Origin: Levilactobacillus mulengensis
GTDB taxonomy: Bacteria; Bacillota; Bacilli; Lactobacillales; Lactobacillaceae
NCBI RefSeq assembly: GCF_003946045.1
Contig: NZ_RHNW01000002.1
Coordinates: 124,001 to 188,000, forward strand
DNA length: 64,000 nt
Direction of reading: 5' to 3'
Shown here: positions 61,043-64,000 of the stretch, piece after piece
Numbering within the stretch: position 1 is the first letter of the stretch
How the letters are laid out: each line of letters starts with the position of its first letter
Position numbers and translations under genes: made by a program
The notes under the pieces: generated by a model
What the model was told of the DNA's origin: nothing
Databases searched by the model: none
The model's input: the letters and a program-made list of their open reading frames with translations, nothing else

Positions 61043-62383
61043 CTAAGCTAAGAATTCCTTCAGTTTCGTGCCCAAGGTTGGGAAAATCAGAATCTGCTTC
61101 TGCTGGAAATCCTTGGCAGTCAAGCCCAACCCGATAACGCTGACCAACTGGTTCATGTCGTCCGTGGCGGTTTGACTGACCTCGGCTGCGCCCACCAGTC
61201 GTTGGTCGTGGTCAAAGACCCCAATTAATTCGGCGTCTTGATCATTGGTCCCCGCATAGGCAAAGTCTGGGGACAAGCCCATTTTCTTCAAATGGTATCG
61301 GCTATCTGCGGTTGCTTCGGCCACCGGAACCCCGACTTGTGCCACTTGTGGAAAGGTAAAGGACCCCGTGCCCGTGACTGGGTAGTGGATGGGTTCGTCG
61401 TCAGTCGCCGTTAAATAGGCGCCCTCAAACTGGGCAACCGGCGTGAGTTTCGGCGCAACTGCGGGTGACTTCGCCACCACATCGCCGGCCGCGTAAATGC
61501 CGGCCACGTTGGTTGCTAAATGGTCATCCACGATGATACCCTGCCGATTGGTCTCGACGCCCGCCGCTGCCAGATTTAATTGATCAATGTTCGGACGACG
61601 CCCGGTCGCGTCAATCACGTAGTCGGCCGTGTAACTGTCGCCTTCCGCGGTCGTCACGCTAAAGTCAGTCCCGGTCTGCGTCACTGCATTCACGGACTGG
61701 CCGAAGTGGAATTTGATTCCCCGTGCCTGCATCTGCTTGACCACCACGTTCACGTGTGGTTGGTAGAACGCGCCTAACGCATGGGGGGCGTGCTCAACGA
61801 TTTCAACGCTGGCGCCCGCTGCGCTCAGTACCGTGGCCAATTCCATGCTGACGTAACCCCCACCAATGAAGAGCACGCGTTGTGGCAACTCGGCCAGGTC
61901 CAACACATCATTGCTGTTGTGGGTGAGTTCTTTACCTGAAATCGGTAGCTGATTAGCCGTTACACCAGTCGCAATCACGATTTTATCCGCCGTAAATTGT
62001 TCATCGTTGACCGCCACGGTGTGGGCATCGATGAAGCTGGCCGTACCTTGACGCGTGGAGACCGTTTCCGAATCAAACGCCGCCTGTGCATTCGCTGGGT
62101 ATGGCGCAAAGGTGGCCTTCTTCGTTGCCATCAGCGCAGGCCAATCGATTTTAGCAGCCGTCTGAATGCCCCGTTGCTGAAGCTGTTGGGAAATCAAGAC
62201 GGACCGCACAGCACCTTCTAGGAAAATCTTGGGTTCGCAACCATAATTGGGGCAGGTTCCCCCGAACAAATCGTTGTCCACAATCAGAACGGTCTGCGAA
62301 CTGTGGGCTTCCTTCAACGCCGTCACGAGGCCGTACGCAGCTGGGCCACTACCTAAAACAATATAATCAAATTTTTGAGTCAT
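61043..62383 (-). CDS. NAD(P)/FAD-dependent disulfide oxidoreductase
   Basis: A 446-residue class I flavoprotein reductase. The FAD motif is VLGSGPAAYGL, the redox-active disulfide is Cys44-Cys49 in GGTCPNYGCEPKIF, the NAD(P) motif is LFIGGGYVSMELATVLSAAG, and IYAAGDVV is the second FAD motif. The dimer-interface end normally carries a HPTxxE His-Glu pair; here it reads IFPTLGTKLKEF, so the His and Glu are replaced. It follows thioredoxin directly with no gap. It may reduce thioredoxin, CoA-disulfide or a persulfide; this is undecided. Confidence 0.9.
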   Translation of the reverse strand: MTQKFDYIVLGSGPAAYGLVTALKEAHSSQTVLIVDNDLFGGTCPNYGCEPKIFLEGAVRSVLISQQLQQRGIQTAAKIDWPALMATKKATFAPYPANAQAAFDSETVSTRQGTASFIDAHTVAVNDEQFTADKIVIATGVTANQLPISGKELTHNSNDVLDLAELPQRVLFIGGGYVSMELATVLSAAGASVEIVEHAPHALGAFYQPHVNVVVKQMQARGIKFHFGQSVNAVTQTGTDFSVTTAEGDSYTADYVIDATGRRPNIDQLNLAAAGVETNRQGIIVDDHLATNVAGIYAAGDVVAKSPAVAPKLTPVAQFEGAYLTATDDEPIHYPVTGTGSFTFPQVAQVGVPVAEATADSRYHLKKMGLSPDFAYAGTNDQDAELIGVFDHDQRLVGAAEVSQTATDDMNQLVSVIGLGLTAKDFQQKQILIFPTLGTKLKEFLA

Positions 62384-62707
62384 CTAAGCACCTAACGCTT
62401 TCTTTAATTCTGCAGCAAACAACGGCTTGGGCCGAGCACCCACCAGGCGATTGATCACCTGGCCATCCTTCTTGATCAGGAAGGTCGGAATCCCCTGAAC
62501 GTTGAATCGACTGGCCACTTCTTGGTCATGATCCACATTGATCGACGTGAAGGTCACCCGCTCACCAAATTCTTCACTGGTCGACAGGCTTTTTAAAATG
62601 GGGTCCATCATCTTACAAGGCGGACACCAGTCGGCCCGGAAGTCGACAACGGTGACGCCGGTATTGGTTTCATTTTCAAAATTATCATCGTGGATTTCTT
62701 TAATCAT
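62384..62707 (-). CDS. trxA: Thioredoxin
   Basis: A 107-residue thioredoxin with active site WCPPC (Cys28, Cys31), a Pro in place of the common Gly, then VDHDQEVASRFNVQGIPTFLIKKDGQ with the cis-Pro. ATG 62707 follows CAGGAGG. It heads a two-gene operon with the disulfide reductase and is preceded by a CsoR/CstR-type operator, suggesting induction by reactive sulfur or copper rather than a housekeeping role. Confidence 0.92.
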   Translation of the reverse strand: MIKEIHDDNFENETNTGVTVVDFRADWCPPCKMMDPILKSLSTSEEFGERVTFTSINVDHDQEVASRFNVQGIPTFLIKKDGQVINRLVGARPKPLFAAELKKALGA

Positions 62708-62826
62708 GAGAAGATCCTCCTGTTTACATACCCCAATAGGCATTCATCCATTAATTAGTCAACGTTTCAATTATTTCATTTCATCATCAAGGCTTATAAA
62801 ACGTTAGCTAATTAACAACGAGACTC

Positions 62827-62855
62827 AATATACCCCCTTAGGTATATTTTAGCAA
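62827..62855 (-). promoter_or_regulatory. Promoter with CsoR/CstR-like operator
   Basis: TTGCTA (62855-62850) and TATATT (62832-62827) are 17 bp apart. The inverted repeat AATATACC-6-GGTATATT (62827-62848) with a C-rich centre matches operators of the CsoR/CstR family. Confidence 0.7.
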
Positions 62856-62930
62856 GCTTTTTTGCTTACTTTTTATAAGACGTGACGTAAAAACAGCGCT
62901 AGCACGCGAATGCTGGTGCTGAATTATTTT

Positions 62931-63293
62931 TTACTGACATAACTGATCCATCCAATCAAACAACTCGGGTAAGTCATAATCTCCACTGTGGGGTGTGGTC
63001 CACGGCATGGCGCAATCGACGTCATACCCTTGGTTACGGAGCTTCGTCGCCAAGATTATCGGAATGGCAAACGAGGTATCCCGGTCAGCGGCGCCGTGGC
63101 GAATCCGCCAATGCGGGGCGACCTGGGACTGTTTCTTTAATAGATAAGTCAACGGATTAACCGCGGCTACCAGGTCGGCATCGGCCAACTGTGCCGGCAC
63201 AGTCGTATGCCTTTGGGCAAACGCAGTGAAGTGTCGGGCCGCCGTCAAGCGACTGCCGAAGAAGTCATTAGTGGAAATGCTGGTCGGACGCAA
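62931..63293 (-). pseudogene. C-terminal fragment of an alpha/beta-hydrolase (tannase-like esterase)
   Basis: A 120-residue frame that matches only the end of an esterase: PHWRIRHGAADRDTSFAIPIILATKL with the catalytic Asp and PWTTPHSGDYDLPELFDWMDQL with the catalytic His. The Ser nucleophile (GxSxG) and the first two thirds are missing. The only start is TTG 63293 without a ribosome site, and a stop lies just upstream. Probably a decayed gene. Confidence 0.75.
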
Positions 63294-63314
63294 TTCATTT
63301 GCCGAAACGCATGG

Positions 63315-63764
63315 CTAATTACGCGGTAGATCCTGATTTTGCGTTTGAATCAAGGTGATGAGTTGCCACCGCTCCGTGGGCAACGGCGGCCGTGCAGGAC
63401 TGTCAACTGGTCGACAAACCTTGGTCGGCCAGCTGAGTTGATAGTCCAGGGAAAGCTCGCTGAACAGATTCAGCTGATGGCCCCGATAACCTTTGACATA
63501 GCTGTTGACCCGGCCATTAAAATGGATCACGTCGCCCCGCTCGAGCTGACCCAACCGCTGAAAACCCTTGGTCAGGTTGAACCAGAGGTGGTCCGTCAAC
63601 AGCTGTTCGGTCGTTGCCAAGCGCACCTGCCGCAGTAAAATCGTCGGCTCCTCCCCCTTATAACCAGATTTAATACCGTACCGCTCAAAAATCCCCTTGA
63701 ATGGGTGTCGCTCCGTGCTCCCTAAGTTTGCCAACTGTTGTCGCTGACTCGACCGCGTTTTCAT
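63315..63764 (-). CDS. Hypothetical protein, possible OB-fold
   Basis: A 149-residue basic cytoplasmic protein. The central part (PTILLRQVRLATTEQLLTDHLWFNLTKGFQRLGQLERGDVIHFNGRVNSYVKG) has the alternating pattern of an OB-fold nucleic-acid-binding barrel. I do not recognise a specific family. AAGGGGG precedes the ATG. Confidence 0.75.
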   Translation of the reverse strand: MKTRSSQRQQLANLGSTERHPFKGIFERYGIKSGYKGEEPTILLRQVRLATTEQLLTDHLWFNLTKGFQRLGQLERGDVIHFNGRVNSYVKGYRGHQLNLFSELSLDYQLSWPTKVCRPVDSPARPPLPTERWQLITLIQTQNQDLPRN

Positions 63765-63931
63765 GGCTGTTGCCCCCTTTTAGGTTAACTCCGTAATTAA
63801 TCGCCAAATGTTTTTTTGAATTCAAAATAGTTTGCCTGTAACCTTTACCAACGTAACCACGTTCACTAACCGTCGGAACTGACGTCTACACCTATCCACA
63901 ACCCATTTGTGAAATCAGCGAGCCATATCCG

Positions 63932-63960
63932 TTGTTGTAAGCGCTATCATCAGGTAGAAT
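63932..63960 (+). promoter_or_regulatory. CcpA-type promoter reading out of the window
   Basis: TTGTTG and TAGAAT, 17-bp spacing. TGTAAGCGCTATCA (63936-63949) matches the cre consensus and lies between them, so the gene to the right is probably under catabolite repression. Confidence 0.65.
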
Positions 63961-64000
63961 GACTAAAGGAATTTCACAAGTACATACGACCCGAAACCAT

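Overview
This window looks like chromosomal DNA of a member of the Lactobacillaceae, probably a higher-GC Levilactobacillus-like species. This is inferred from family content (OppA lipoproteins, a methionine T-box, a lipoyl-carrier GcvH-like protein with LplA, SbcCD, secreted GH25 and GH8 enzymes, choloylglycine hydrolase, LPXTG adhesin), from the GGAGG-type ribosome binding sites, and from CcpA cre-like sites. I found no rRNA, tRNA, CRISPR array, insertion sequence or prophage.

Layout. 1-3.1 kb: partial mutY without iron-sulfur cysteines, two palindromic repeats and an OppA lipoprotein. 3.2-9.7 kb: Fic protein, lplA with a small partner, repeats, gcvH-like lipoyl carrier, XRE membrane regulator, aldo/keto reductase, small acidic protein, phosphatase. 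9.7-18.8 kb: EamA exporter; metQNI behind a T-box and broken up by repeats; a Tag-like protein without zinc ligands; a second OppA preceded by a cysteine-rich leader peptide and attenuator. 18.9-28 kb: GH3 glycosidase, GNAT, choloylglycine hydrolase family protein, tag-sbcD-sbcC. 28-33.4 kb: matrixin-like protease, MFS exporter, GH25 lysozyme, GH8 glucanase. 33.7-43.8 kb: MerR-cupin-CMD operon, TetR/MFS/DUF4811 locus, LPXTG adhesin, two tandem MFS paralogues. 44-50.3 kb: AraC regulator and a convergent ECF transporter operon with two surface proteins. 50.6-53.7 kb: TetR-controlled ABC exporter. 53.9-56.3 kb: arsR-arsA-arsD. 56.6-64 kb: amidotransferase, secreted protein, two DUF1697 proteins with a deformylase-like protein, a tandem repeat array, thioredoxin with a disulfide reductase, an esterase fragment and an OB-like protein.

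The most interesting locus is 44.0-50.3 kb. An ECF transporter (T, fused A-A', S) is followed in the same operon by a secreted alpha-barrel protein and a membrane-tethered protein ending in a DUF4430 domain. In animal transcobalamin and intrinsic factor these two folds are the two halves of one cobalamin-binding protein. The facing AraC regulator carries a DUF4430-like domain at its own C-terminus. I propose a split, transcobalamin-like corrinoid capture and import system with a matching sensor. The ligand is an inference.

The second striking feature is a family of about 16 intergenic elements of 110-280 bp that fold into cloverleaf-like palindromes. They lie in both orientations and often inside operons. 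A third is the 34-residue leader peptide with four clustered cysteines in front of the second OppA gene, which suggests cysteine-responsive attenuation.
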